Source: Pseudomonas sp. RIT-PI-q
Lineage (GTDB): Bacteria; Pseudomonadota; Gammaproteobacteria; Pseudomonadales; Pseudomonadaceae
Assembly: GCF_001297125.1 (NCBI RefSeq)
Contig: NZ_LHPC01000044.1
Span: forward strand, 186,001-250,000
DNA length: 64,000 nucleotides
Direction of reading: 5' to 3'
Part shown: one piece after another, positions 1 through 9,044 of the stretch
Position numbering within the stretch: the stretch's first letter is position 1
Layout of the letters: each line of letters begins with the position of its first letter
Notes under the pieces: generated by a model
What the model was told of the DNA's origin: nothing
The model's database searches: none
What the model saw: only the letters and a program-made list of their open reading frames with translations
Translations under genes and position numbers: made by a program

Positions 1-2566
1 CGGCAGCCAATACGGTGATCGATTCCAGACGCGCCAGTTTCTTCAGCAGCGCTTCATTCTCGGTGAGGCGGCGCTGATCTTCGGCGCTGACGTTTTTCAG
101 GAACAGGTTCAGCGGCTTGCCTGGACCGATGTTCATTTCGCCACGGATGTTGCGCGTGCCGAGCATCAGTTCCTTGAGCCATTCGATGTCGTCTTCGGCA
201 GCCGGATCGAAGCGCTCTTCATTGGCCACTGGCCAAGGTTGCAGCATGATCGTCTTGCCTTCGATTCCGGCCAGCGGCGCGACGCGCTGCCAGATTTCTT
301 CGGTGATGAACGGCATGAACGGGTGCGCCAGGCGCAGCGCGACTTCCAGCACCCGAACCAGCGTACGGCGGGTGCCGCGCTGACGTTCGACCGGCGCATT
401 TTCGTCCCACAGCACAGGCTTGGAGAGTTCCAGATACCAGTCGCAATATTGGTTCCAGATGAACTCGTACAAGGCTTGTGCGGCCAGGTCGAAGCGGAAC
501 TGGTCGAGTTGACGAGTCACTTCGGCTTCGGTGCGCTGCAGCTGCGAGATGATCCAGCGATCCGCCAGGGACAGTTCGTAGGCTTCGCCGTTCTGGCCGC
601 AGTCTTCGCCCTTGTCCAGAACATAGCGCGCGGCGTTCCAGATTTTGTTGCAGAAGTTGCGATAGCCTTCGACGCGACCCATGTCGAACTTGATGTCGCG
701 ACCAGTGGAGGCCAGCGAGCAGAAGGTGAAGCGCAGGGCGTCGGTGCCGTAGCTGGCGATGCCCTCGGCGAACTCGTCGCGGGTCTGCTTCTCGATCTTC
801 TTCGCCAGTTTCGGCTGCATCATGCCGGAGGTGCGTTTCTGCACCAGCTCTTCGAGCTCGATACCGTCGATGATGTCCAGCGGGTCCAGGACGTTGCCCT
901 TGGACTTTGACATCTTCTGGCCTTGGCCATCACGCACCAGGCCGTGCACATAAACGGTCTTGAACGGAACCTGCGGCGTGCCGTCTTCGTTCTTCACCAA
1001 ATGCATGGTGAGCATGATCATCCGGGCAACCCAGAAGAAAATGATGTCGAAACCGGTCACCAAGACGTCGGTGGAGTGGAATTTCTTGAGGAATTCGGTC
1101 TGCTCTGGCCAGCCCAGGGTGGAGAAGGTCCACAGGCCCGAACTGAACCAGGTGTCGAGAACGTCGTTGTCCTGTTGCAGCGCAACGTCCGGGCCGAGGG
1201 TGTGCTTGGCACGCACTTCGGGTTCGGCGCGACCGACGTAGACTTTGCCCGACTCGTCGTACCAGGCCGGAATCCGGTGGCCCCACCACAACTGACGGCT
1301 GATGCACCAATCCTGGATGTCGCGCATCCACGAGAAGTACATGTTTTCGTACTGTTTCGGCACGAACGCGATGCGACCGTCTTCAACGGCGGCGATGGCG
1401 GGCTCGGCCAACGGCTTGGTCGACACGTACCACTGGTCGGTCAGCCACGGCTCGATGATGGTCCCGGAGCGGTCGCCTTTCGGCACTTTCAGGGCGTGAT
1501 CGTTGACGCTGACCAACAGGCCGGCAGCATCGAATGCCGCGACGATCTGCTTGCGCGCTTCGAAGCGGTCCAGACCGGCGTATTCGGCCGGGATCTTGCC
1601 GTCGATGCTTTCGTTCAGCGTGCCGTCGAGGTTGAACACCTGGCAGGCCGGCAGTACGGCGGCGTTCTTGTCGAAGATGTTCAGCAGCGGCAGGTTGTGG
1701 CGCTTGCCGACTTCGTAGTCGTTGAAATCGTGGGCCGGGGTGATTTTCACGCAGCCGGTGCCGAATTCAGGGTCGCAGTAATCGTCGGCGATGATCGGGA
1801 TGCGGCGGCCGACCAGCGGCAGCTCGACAAATTTGCCGATCAGGGCTTTGTAGCGTTCATCGTTCGGGTTAACCGCAACGGCGGCGTCGCCGAGCATGGT
1901 TTCCGGGCGAGTGGTCGCGACGATCAGGAAATCGTTGCCTTCAGCGGTCTTCACGCCGTCGGCCAGCGGGTACTTGAGGTTCCACAGGAAACCTTTTTCG
2001 TCGTGGTTTTCCACTTCGAGGTCGGAAATCGCCGTGTGCAACTTGGTGTCCCAGTTGACCAGGCGCTTGCCGCGATAGATCAGGCCGTCTTCGTGCAGGC
2101 GCACGAACGCTTCTTTAACGGCTTCCGAGAGGCCGTCGTCCATGGTGAAGCGCTCGCGGCTCCAGTCGACGGACGAGCCGAGGCGGCGGATCTGACGGCT
2201 GATGTTGCCACCGGACTGATCCTTCCACTCCCAGACTTTCTCGAGGAATTTCTCACGACCGAGGTCGTGACGACTCTGGCCCTGGGCTTCGAGTTGGCGT
2301 TCCACCAGCATTTGCGTGGCGATACCGGCGTGGTCGGTGCCCGGCTGCCACAGGGTGTTGCGACCCTGCATGCGGCGGAAACGGATCAGGGCGTCCATGA
2401 TCGCGTTGTTGAAGCCGTGACCCATGTGCAGGCTGCCGGTGACGTTCGGCGGCGGGATCATGATGGTGTAGGACTCGCCCGCGCCTTGCGGGGCGAAGTA
2501 ATTCTCTGACTCCCAGGTGTTGTACCAGGAAGTTTCAATGGCGTGCGGCTGGTAGGTCTTATCCAT
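1..2566 (-). CDS. valS: Valyl-tRNA synthetase, 3' end cut by window edge
   Basis: Class I aminoacyl-tRNA synthetase that charges tRNA-Val in the cytoplasm. About 855 codons are present; the full family is about 945-950 residues, so roughly the last 90 (the C-terminal coiled-coil arm) lie outside the window. The HIGH-type signature appears as HMGH at residues 47-50, just after PPPNVTG, and the KMSKS loop as KMSKSKGN near residue 550. The editing (CP1) domain lies between them and the anticodon-binding helices follow. The ATG at 2566 gives the expected MDKTYQ start. No frameshift is seen. Identification is secure; only the end is missing. Confidence 0.97.
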   Translation of the reverse strand, partial: MDKTYQPHAIETSWYNTWESENYFAPQGAGESYTIMIPPPNVTGSLHMGHGFNNAIMDALIRFRRMQGRNTLWQPGTDHAGIATQMLVERQLEAQGQSRHDLGREKFLEKVWEWKDQSGGNISRQIRRLGSSVDWSRERFTMDDGLSEAVKEAFVRLHEDGLIYRGKRLVNWDTKLHTAISDLEVENHDEKGFLWNLKYPLADGVKTAEGNDFLIVATTRPETMLGDAAVAVNPNDERYKALIGKFVELPLVGRRIPIIADDYCDPEFGTGCVKITPAHDFNDYEVGKRHNLPLLNIFDKNAAVLPACQVFNLDGTLNESIDGKIPAEYAGLDRFEARKQIVAAFDAAGLLVSVNDHALKVPKGDRSGTIIEPWLTDQWYVSTKPLAEPAIAAVEDGRIAFVPKQYENMYFSWMRDIQDWCISRQLWWGHRIPAWYDESGKVYVGRAEPEVRAKHTLGPDVALQQDNDVLDTWFSSGLWTFSTLGWPEQTEFLKKFHSTDVLVTGFDIIFFWVARMIMLTMHLVKNEDGTPQVPFKTVYVHGLVRDGQGQKMSKSKGNVLDPLDIIDGIELEELVQKRTSGMMQPKLAKKIEKQTRDEFAEGIASYGTDALRFTFCSLASTGRDIKFDMGRVEGYRNFCNKIWNAARYVLDKGEDCGQNGEAYELSLADRWIISQLQRTEAEVTRQLDQFRFDLAAQALYEFIWNQYCDWYLELSKPVLWDENAPVERQRGTRRTLVRVLEVALRLAHPFMPFITEEIWQRVAPLAGIEGKTIMLQPWPVANEERFDPAAEDDIEWLKELMLGTRNIRGEMNIGPGKPLNLFLKNVSAEDQRRLTENEALLKKLARLESITVLAA

Positions 2567-2708
2567 GCGCGGCGGGACCCTATTGGCATTTATTCAGGAA
2601 AAGCCGGCAAGTATAGCGGGGATGTTCCGATGCGCGTAGAGCGAGGTGACAACGGGTGGGCGAAATTTGTGTTCGGTTGCAGGGCGATTTTTGTCTGTAA
2701 GGACGTCA

Positions 2709-2796
2709 TCGCGGGCAAGCCCGGCTCCCACAGGGCTGATGTCGATCACAATGTTGTGGTACGACCGATAACCTGTGGGAGCGGGCTTGCCCGCGA
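2709..2796. repeat. REP-type inverted repeat pair (GCGGGCTTGCCCGCGA family)
   Basis: Two arms of about 26 nt in inverted orientation. The left begins TCGCGGGCAAGCCCGGCTCC and the right reads GGGAGCGGGCTTGCCCGCGA, separated by about 38 nt. One base in the left arm is an insertion relative to the right. It sits between the divergent-facing ends of valS upstream DNA and the transporter gene. This is the typical Pseudomonas REPIN layout. Confidence 0.85.
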
Positions 2797-2806
2797 AGGC
2801 AATCTA

Positions 2807-4123
2807 TCAGGCCACCCGATTCAAATCGTTATGACGCGTTTCCTTCAAACACAGCACCGCGATCAAACCCAGCACCGCCGCCCCTGACACATACCCGCCG
2901 ACATAACTCAATCCACCCATCGCCACCAGTTTCTGCGCAAAGAACGGCGCCGCCGAGGCGCCGACAATGCCGCCCAGGTTGTACGCCGCCGATGCGCCGG
3001 TATAGCGAACGTGGGTCGGAAACAGCTCCGGCAACAGCGCGCCCATCGGCGCAAACGTGACGCCCATCAGAAACAGTTCGATGCACAGAAACAGTGCCAC
3101 GCCCCAGGTCGAGCCCTGGGTCAGCAGCGGTTCCATCAGGAACCCGGACAGAATCGCCAGCACCCCGCCGATAATCAGTACCGGTTTACGCCCGTAACGG
3201 TCGCTGGCCCAGGCTGAGAGTGGTGTCGCGGCGGCCATGAACAGTACGGCGAAGCACAGCAGTGCGAGGAATGTTTCGCGAGTGTAGCCGAGTGTGGATA
3301 CGCCATAGCTCAGCGAAAACACGGTCGAGATGTAGAACAGTGCGTAGCACACCACCATCGAGCCAGCCCCCAGCAACATCGGCGCCCAGTATTGGCTGAA
3401 GAGCTCGACCAGCGGGATTTTCACCCGTTCCTGGCGAGCCATGGCGTTGGCGAACACCGGGGTTTCGTGGAGCTTGAGGCGCACGTACAGGCCCACCATC
3501 ACCAGCGCGGCACTGAGCAGGAACGGTATCCGCCAGCCCCACGAGCGAAACTGTTCGTCATCCAGTGTCATCGCCAGGGTCAGGAACAGGCCGTTGGCCG
3601 CGAGAAAACCGATCGAAGGGCCAAGCTGCGGAAACATGCCGAACCAGGCGCGTTTGCCCTTGGGCGCATTCTCCGTCGCCAGCAACGCCGCGCCGCCCCA
3701 TTCGCCGCCCAGCCCCAGACCCTGGCCGAAACGCAGTACGCAGAGCAGGATCGGCGCCCAGGCCCCGATGCTGTCGTAACCCGGCAGCACGCCGATCAGC
3801 GTGGTGCACACGCCCATCAATAATAGAGAAGCAACCAGGGTCGACTTGCGGCCGATCCGGTCACCGAAGTGGCCGAACAGCGCCGAGCCCAGCGGGCGGG
3901 CGAGGAAGGCGATGCCGAACGTAAGGAACGCCGACAGCATCTGCGCAGTGCCGGAGGTCTGCGGAAAGAACACCGGACCGATCACCAGCGCTGCCGCAGT
4001 GGCGTAGACGTAGAAATCGTAAAACTCGATGGCGGTGCCGATGAAGCTCGCGGTGGCCACGCGCGTGGCGGAGTTCGTCGGTTGCGCAGGCGTGGTTTCG
4101 GTATAGATCGTGCTGGTCGTCAT
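2807..4123 (-). CDS. MFS transporter, metabolite:H+ symporter (MHS) type
   Basis: Inner-membrane secondary transporter of the major facilitator superfamily, 438 residues with about 12 hydrophobic segments. The first cytoplasmic loop has the MFS signature GDRIGRK, and a second copy, SDRYGRK, occurs in the middle loop. The N-terminal sequence with IEFYDFYVYA is typical of the MHS subfamily (ProP/ShiA/KgtP-like), which imports organic acids or osmolytes with protons. The substrate cannot be told from sequence. I chose the ATG at 4123 because AGGG lies 9-10 nt upstream; an in-frame ATG at 4144 has no ribosome-binding site. It is monocistronic and flanked by REP elements. Confidence 0.88.
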   Translation of the reverse strand: MTTSTIYTETTPAQPTNSATRVATASFIGTAIEFYDFYVYATAAALVIGPVFFPQTSGTAQMLSAFLTFGIAFLARPLGSALFGHFGDRIGRKSTLVASLLLMGVCTTLIGVLPGYDSIGAWAPILLCVLRFGQGLGLGGEWGGAALLATENAPKGKRAWFGMFPQLGPSIGFLAANGLFLTLAMTLDDEQFRSWGWRIPFLLSAALVMVGLYVRLKLHETPVFANAMARQERVKIPLVELFSQYWAPMLLGAGSMVVCYALFYISTVFSLSYGVSTLGYTRETFLALLCFAVLFMAAATPLSAWASDRYGRKPVLIIGGVLAILSGFLMEPLLTQGSTWGVALFLCIELFLMGVTFAPMGALLPELFPTHVRYTGASAAYNLGGIVGASAAPFFAQKLVAMGGLSYVGGYVSGAAVLGLIAVLCLKETRHNDLNRVA

Positions 4124-4273
4124 GCAGTTATCCCTGACAGTCATGTGCCCGTTTGAGCGATTTATTATGGTCGAATACCCAGGGATGTGGGTTTAACGCA
4201 GAGTGCGGGTAGCACTGGATGTGGCGGGGCTTGGGTAAGCGGTCGGATTATGCCACGGGAAATGGTGCTTTTT

Positions 4274-4339
4274 GTAGGAGCCAGGCTTGCCGGCGAAAGC
4301 GGCCTCAAGAACGCCTTCGCCGGCAAGCCTGGCTCCTAC
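4274..4339. repeat. REP-type inverted repeat pair
   Basis: Near-perfect hairpin. Left arm GTAGGAGCCAGGCTTGCCGG and its reverse complement are separated by a short spacer between the start of the MFS gene and the end of the CorC-like gene. Same family as the other TAGGAGC...GGCTTGCC elements, with a base-substituted core (CCAGGCTTG). Confidence 0.85.
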
Positions 4340-4351
4340 GCAATCGTGTAA

Positions 4352-5587
4352 TCAGGCGACTGTGGGCGCTGTCGCCGTATGCCAGATCAACACCCGGGTG
4401 ACCCGATTGTCTTCGGTCTCCAGAATCTCCAGCCGATAACGGCCGATCTTCAGGCATACCGCGCTTTCCGGAATGGTTTCCAGCGCCTCGGTCACCAGGC
4501 CGTTGAGGGTTTTCGGGCCATCGCTGGGCAGGTGCCAGCCGAGACTTTTGTTCAGGTCGCGTATGGATGCGGCGCCATCGATCACCAGGCGCCCGTCGGC
4601 CTGCGGATGGATATGCGGGTTATCCAGGCTGTGCTGGCTTTCGAACTCGCCGACGATTTCTTCGAGAATGTCTTCCAGGGTCACGATGCCAAGCACTTCG
4701 CCGTACTCGTCGACCACCATGCCCAGGCGTCGCTGCTGCTTGTGGAAATTCAGCAATTGCAGCTGCAACGGCGTGCTTTCGGGCACGAAGTAGGGTTCGT
4801 GACTGGCAGCCAGCAAGGCTTCCAGGGTCAGGCTCCCATCGGCCAGCAAGTGGCGGATCTGCCGGGTGTTGAGCACCGCTTCGACCTGGTTGATGTCGCT
4901 GTGGAACACCGGCAGGCGCGTGCGTTTGTTGTGGCGCAGTTGTTCGATGATCTCTGAAAGGGAGTCGTCGAGGTTGATCCCGTCGACATCACTGCGCGGC
5001 ACCAGAATGTCATTGACCGTAATGTTGTCCAGCGCGTGGATGCCCGACAGCGGGTGAGGGCGGCGAGTGGCTTGCTCGTGATCGTCGTGTCGATCTGTCG
5101 GTGCCTCGTCTTCGCTCTGCTGCACCACTTTGGCTTTACGGGCGAATGGTCGCATCAGCAACTGGCTGATGCCATTGAGCACCCAGGCGGCGGGGTAGAG
5201 GATTTTCAGTGGCGCGCGGAGCAAGGTGTTGCCCAAGGCTAGAATCGCATCCGGATAACGCACGGCAAGGGTGCGCGGCAGGTAGTCGGCGAACACCAGC
5301 AGAATGGCGCCAGCCCCGATGCAAGCGACCCATGGACCGTTTTCAGCCCAGGTAAAAATCGCCAGCAAGGTGCTGATGACTACTACCAGGGCGCGGCACA
5401 GGGTATTGCAGAGGATCAGGCTGTTGAGCGGAAAACTCAGCTTCGCCACCGGTTTGTCGCTTGAGCGCGAAGCGGTGCGTTGAGCCAGCAAGTGCTGTTG
5501 CGCCGCTTCGATGGCGGTAAACAGCCCCGACCATAAAATCAGCAGGGCCATGACTGCGAACATCGGCCCTATGGGCAAGTCGTCCAT
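4352..5587 (-). CDS. CNNM/HlyC-CorC family membrane protein with CBS domains
   Basis: 411-residue inner-membrane protein. The N-terminal region (about residues 1-140) has hydrophobic helices of the DUF21/CNNM type. A CBS-domain pair follows (about 185-300, including PRSDVDGI and VDEYGEVLGIVTLEDILEEI). The C-terminal acidic CorC_HlyC domain (about 315-400) contains the IRDLNK and TLNGLV-type motifs. Family members are linked to Mg2+/Co2+ efflux or divalent-cation homeostasis; the exact role here is inferred. It ends 12 bp upstream of nothing else on its strand and follows the CcsA-like gene by 12 bp, so the two are probably co-transcribed. This pair next to ffh is conserved in Pseudomonas. Confidence 0.88.
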   Translation of the reverse strand: MDDLPIGPMFAVMALLILWSGLFTAIEAAQQHLLAQRTASRSSDKPVAKLSFPLNSLILCNTLCRALVVVISTLLAIFTWAENGPWVACIGAGAILLVFADYLPRTLAVRYPDAILALGNTLLRAPLKILYPAAWVLNGISQLLMRPFARKAKVVQQSEDEAPTDRHDDHEQATRRPHPLSGIHALDNITVNDILVPRSDVDGINLDDSLSEIIEQLRHNKRTRLPVFHSDINQVEAVLNTRQIRHLLADGSLTLEALLAASHEPYFVPESTPLQLQLLNFHKQQRRLGMVVDEYGEVLGIVTLEDILEEIVGEFESQHSLDNPHIHPQADGRLVIDGAASIRDLNKSLGWHLPSDGPKTLNGLVTEALETIPESAVCLKIGRYRLEILETEDNRVTRVLIWHTATAPTVA

Positions 5588-5599
5588 TAATGCCGCCCG

Positions 5600-6412
5600 T
5601 CAGATGTGCAGGATGTATTCGCGAACCAGTTTGCTGCCGAAATACGCAAGCATCAGCAGGCAGAAACCGGCGAGGGTCCAGCGAATCGCCTTGTGTCCGC
5701 GCCAGCCGAGGCGGTTACGGCCCCAGAGCAGCACGCTGAAGACAATCCAGGCCAGGCAGGCCAGCAAGGTTTTGTGCACCAGGTGCTGGGCGAACAGGTT
5801 GTCGACGAACAACCATCCCGAAATCAACGACAGCGACAGCAGGGTCCAGCCAGCCCAAAGGAAACCGAACAGCAGGCTTTCCATGGTTTGCAGCGGCGGG
5901 AAGTTCTTGATCAGCCCGGAGGGGTGTTTGTGCTTGAGTTGATGGTCTTGAACCAGCAGCAGCAAAGCCTGGAACACCGCGATGGTAAACATGCCGTAGG
6001 CGAGGATTGACAGCAGGATGTGGGCGAGAATGCCTGGTTCTTCGTCGATGATCTGCACGGTTCCGGCGGGGGCGAACTGTGCCAGCAACACGGTCGCAGC
6101 CCCCAGCGGGAACAGCAATACAAGCAGGTTTTCCACCGGGATCCGCGAGCAGGCCAGCAGGGTCAAGGCAATGACCGCGGCAGCGATCAGGCTGGCAGCG
6201 CTGAAAAAGTCCAGGCCCAGACCGATCGGCGTCAGCAGATGGGTGAACAGGCTGGCGCTATGAGCCAGCACGGCCAGTACGCCGAGCGTGACCAGCAGGC
6301 GCTTGTTCGCCTTGGCGCCGGTGGCCAGACGAGTGCCCTGATAGAGAGTCGCAGCGGCATATAAGCAGGCGGCGGCGAGGGTAGTAAGCAAGCTGGGTGA
6401 CAAGGGGAGCAT
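5600..6412 (-). CDS. CcsA/YpjD-like inner-membrane protein (cytochrome c assembly family)
   Basis: 270-residue polytopic membrane protein with about eight hydrophobic segments. It belongs to the cytochrome c assembly (CcsA/CcmC-like, YpjD) family, which handles heme or is of unknown function in gammaproteobacteria. The ATG at 6412 (MLPLSPSLL) is chosen because AGGA lies 4-8 nt upstream; the reading frame extends to 6586, but that extension is hydrophilic, has no ribosome-binding site and overlaps the ffh promoter region. It is divergent from ffh and upstream of the CorC-like gene with a 12-bp gap. The WxWxxH-like heme signature is not clear, so a heme role is unproven. Confidence 0.8.
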   Translation of the reverse strand: MLPLSPSLLTTLAAACLYAAATLYQGTRLATGAKANKRLLVTLGVLAVLAHSASLFTHLLTPIGLGLDFFSAASLIAAAVIALTLLACSRIPVENLLVLLFPLGAATVLLAQFAPAGTVQIIDEEPGILAHILLSILAYGMFTIAVFQALLLLVQDHQLKHKHPSGLIKNFPPLQTMESLLFGFLWAGWTLLSLSLISGWLFVDNLFAQHLVHKTLLACLAWIVFSVLLWGRNRLGWRGHKAIRWTLAGFCLLMLAYFGSKLVREYILHI

Positions 6413-6519
6413 AAATCCTGTTAGGCAAGCCCGAAAGGCGCTGAGTTTGGCATAGAACCCACAGTGCACGAAAGACCATGCAACCTGACGGCGAGGTGTC
6501 CGCCGGGCGCAGTCTTCGC

Positions 6520-6525
6520 TATAAT
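6520..6525 (+). promoter_or_regulatory. Possible -10 element upstream of ffh
   Basis: An exact TATAAT lies 97 bp upstream of the ffh start, in the ffh/ccsA-like divergent gap. No convincing -35 hexamer sits 16-18 bp upstream, so only the -10 is proposed. Confidence 0.3.
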
Positions 6526-6621
6526 CCGCGACCTGCCCACGCCGCAGGCTCGCCGAGCACATGTTTATCACGGTCTGGGCCGCCATTACCTCGGTCTACA
6601 TAGGGCCTGAAAGGATCGCGC

Positions 6622-7998
6622 ATGTTTGAAAACTTAACCGACCGTCTCTCGCAGACGCTGCGCCATGTCACCGGCAAGGCCAAGCTGACCGAGGACAACA
6701 TCAAAGACACCCTGCGTGAAGTGCGCATGGCGTTGCTCGAAGCCGACGTCGCCCTGCCGGTGGTCAAGGACTTCGTCAATTCGGTCAAGGAACGCGCCGT
6801 CGGCACCGAGGTGTCGCGCAGCCTGACGCCGGGCCAGGCCTTCGTGAAGATCGTCCAGGCCGAACTCGAAAGCCTGATGGGCGCGGCCAACGAAGATTTG
6901 AACCTGAGTGCCGTTCCGCCTGCCGTCGTGCTGATGGCCGGTTTGCAGGGGGCTGGTAAAACCACCACCGCCGGCAAACTTGCGCGCTTCCTTAAAGAGC
7001 GCAAGAAGAAATCGGTCATGGTCGTGTCCGCGGACGTTTACCGTCCGGCGGCGATCAAGCAGCTGGAAATGCTCGCGGGTGAAGTCGGTGTTACCTTCTT
7101 CCCGTCAGACCTGAGCCAGAAACCGGTCGACATCGCGCAAGCGGCTATTAAAGAAGCAAAACTCAAATTCATCGACGTGGTCATCGTCGATACCGCCGGT
7201 CGCCTGCACATCGATGAAGAGATGATGGGCGAGATCAAGGCGTTGCACGCCGCGATCAACCCGGTCGAAACGCTGTTCGTGGTCGACGCCATGACCGGCC
7301 AGGACGCCGCCAACACGGCCAAGGCCTTCGGTGATGCGCTGCCGCTGACCGGTGTGATCCTGACCAAGGTCGACGGCGACGCCCGTGGCGGTGCCGCCCT
7401 GTCGGTGCGTGCCATCACCGGCAAGCCGATCAAGTTCATCGGTATGGGCGAGAAGAGCGAAGCGCTCGAACCGTTCCACCCTGAGCGTATTGCTTCGCGC
7501 ATCCTCGGTATGGGCGACGTGCTCAGCCTGATCGAGCAGGCCGAACAGACCCTCGACAAAGACAAGGCCGACAAACTGGCCAAGAAGCTGAAGAAGGGCA
7601 AGGGCTTCGACCTCGAAGACTTCCGCGATCAGCTGCAACAGATGAAAAACATGGGCGGCCTTGGCGGCCTCATGGACAAACTGCCGAACATGGGCGGTGT
7701 GAACCTGGCGCAGATGGGCAATGCCCAGAACGCGGCAGAGAAACAATTCAAGCAGATGGAAGCCATCATCAATTCCATGACCCCGGCCGAGCGCCGCGAC
7801 CCTGAGATGATCAGCGGTTCGCGCAAACGCCGGATCGCCATGGGTTCGGGCACTCAGGTGCAGGACATCGGTCGCTTGATCAAGCAGCACAAGCAGATGC
7901 AGAAGATGATGAAGAAATTCTCCGCGAAAGGCGGAATGGCCAAAATGATGCGCGGCATGGGCGGTATGTTGCCCGGCGGCGGCATGCCTAAGATGTAA
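6622..7998 (+). CDS. ffh: Signal recognition particle protein Ffh (SRP54)
   Basis: 458-residue GTPase that binds signal sequences of nascent inner-membrane proteins together with 4.5S RNA and docks to FtsY. It shows the N domain (1-90), the G domain with G1 GLQGAGKTTTAGK near residue 105, the DTAGR motif near 190 and TKVDGDARGG near 248, and the C-terminal methionine-rich M domain ending in many Met and Gly residues (GGMPKM). Full length. GGAT lies before the ATG. It starts the block that continues with the rpsP operon 250 bp downstream. Confidence 0.98.
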   Translation: MFENLTDRLSQTLRHVTGKAKLTEDNIKDTLREVRMALLEADVALPVVKDFVNSVKERAVGTEVSRSLTPGQAFVKIVQAELESLMGAANEDLNLSAVPPAVVLMAGLQGAGKTTTAGKLARFLKERKKKSVMVVSADVYRPAAIKQLEMLAGEVGVTFFPSDLSQKPVDIAQAAIKEAKLKFIDVVIVDTAGRLHIDEEMMGEIKALHAAINPVETLFVVDAMTGQDAANTAKAFGDALPLTGVILTKVDGDARGGAALSVRAITGKPIKFIGMGEKSEALEPFHPERIASRILGMGDVLSLIEQAEQTLDKDKADKLAKKLKKGKGFDLEDFRDQLQQMKNMGGLGGLMDKLPNMGGVNLAQMGNAQNAAEKQFKQMEAIINSMTPAERRDPEMISGSRKRRIAMGSGTQVQDIGRLIKQHKQMQKMMKKFSAKGGMAKMMRGMGGMLPGGGMPKM

Positions 7999-8148
7999 AG
8001 ATTTCGCGCAAGGGCTTGCCCTTGTGCTGCCCCACACGGAAGTGGGATCTCCAGCAAACCCGCACTTGGCGGGAGCTGACTGGCCGTTTTCAACGACGGC
8101 TCTATAGCAAATCTTGATGGCGGCCGAAAGACCGTCGGAAAAAGACAT

Positions 8149-8176
8149 TTGCAAAAGTCCGGATATTCCTTAGAAT
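8149..8176 (+). promoter_or_regulatory. Putative sigma-70 promoter of the rpsP operon
   Basis: TTGCAA at 8149-8154 and TAGAAT at 8171-8176 are separated by 16 bp, 72 bp upstream of rpsP. The position and match fit the main promoter of rpsP-rimM-trmD-rplS. The transcription start has not been measured. Confidence 0.55.
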
Positions 8177-8248
8177 ATGCGGCCTTTCGGGCACCTATGC
8201 CCGCTGTGCCTTTAGATTTGCAGCACCGACTACAGGAACGATGTTCAC

Positions 8249-8500
8249 ATGCTAACAATCCGTCTTGCCCTTGGCGGCTCCAAAAAGCGCCCGTTTTACC
8301 ACTTGACCGTAACCGACAGCCGCAACCCGCGCGACGGTTCGCACAAGGAACAGGTTGGTTTCTTCAACCCTGTTGCTCGTGGTCAAGAAGTTCGTCTGTC
8401 CGTGAACCAAGAGCGCGTAGCCTACTGGCTGAGCGTTGGTGCACAACCTTCTGAGCGTGTTGCTCAGTTGTTGAAGGAATCTGCTAAGGCTGCGGCCTGA
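8249..8500 (+). CDS. rpsP: 30S ribosomal protein S16
   Basis: 83-residue small-subunit protein. The N-terminus MLTIRLALGGSKKRPFYH and the DSRNPRDG segment are diagnostic of S16. First gene of a four-gene translation operon; rimM begins 5 bp after its stop. AGGA lies 12 nt before the start. Usual length. Confidence 0.98.
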   Translation: MLTIRLALGGSKKRPFYHLTVTDSRNPRDGSHKEQVGFFNPVARGQEVRLSVNQERVAYWLSVGAQPSERVAQLLKESAKAAA

Positions 8501-8505
8501 GCAAT

Positions 8506-9042
8506 ATGAACGCGACGCCAGCTGTTGCTGATGATTTGATCGTTATCGGCAAAATTTATTCTGTTCATGGCGTTCGCGGCGAAGTGAAGGTGTATTCCTT
8601 TACGGATCCGACTGAAAACCTCTTGCAATACAAAACCTGGACGCTCAAGCGCGAAGGCAGCGTAAAGCAGGTTGAGCTGGTCAGCGGACGCGGGAACGAC
8701 AAGTTCCTGGTCGCGAAGCTCAAGGGTCTCGATGATCGTGAAGAAGCTCGTCTTCTGGCCGGTTATGAGATCTGCGTGCCACGCAACCTGTTCCCTGAAT
8801 TGACCGACGGCGAGTACTACTGGTACCAGCTGGAAGGTCTGAAGGTCATTGATCAACTCGGGCAATTGCTCGGGAAAATCGATCATCTTCTGGAAACCGG
8901 CGCCAATGATGTAATGGTGGTCAAGCCTTGCGCTGGCAGCCTGGATGATCGCGAACGCCTGTTGCCCTATACGGAGCAATGTGTGTTGGTTGTCGATCTG
9001 GCCGCAGGCGAGATGAAGGTGGAATGGGATGCGGACTTCTAA
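8506..9042 (+). CDS. rimM: Ribosome maturation factor RimM
   Basis: 178-residue factor that binds S19 and assists 16S rRNA processing and 30S head assembly. It shows the N-terminal RimM beta-barrel (GKIYSVHGVRGEVKV) and the C-terminal PRC-barrel (YWYQLEGLKVID, with VMVVKP). Located 5 bp after rpsP and 2 bp before trmD, so it is co-transcribed with both. Full length. Confidence 0.97.
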   Translation: MNATPAVADDLIVIGKIYSVHGVRGEVKVYSFTDPTENLLQYKTWTLKREGSVKQVELVSGRGNDKFLVAKLKGLDDREEARLLAGYEICVPRNLFPELTDGEYYWYQLEGLKVIDQLGQLLGKIDHLLETGANDVMVVKPCAGSLDDRERLLPYTEQCVLVVDLAAGEMKVEWDADF

Positions 9043-9044
9043 AC

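Noticed and set aside
930..2509. Long plus-strand frame (528 codons from 923) opposite valS
   Set aside because: Antisense shadow of valS produced by GC-rich codon bias; no ribosome-binding site and no recognisable protein.
7999..8040. CAAGGGC/GCCCTTG palindrome after ffh as a terminator
   Set aside because: The stem is only 7 bp and has no T-run, so it is not supported as an intrinsic terminator.
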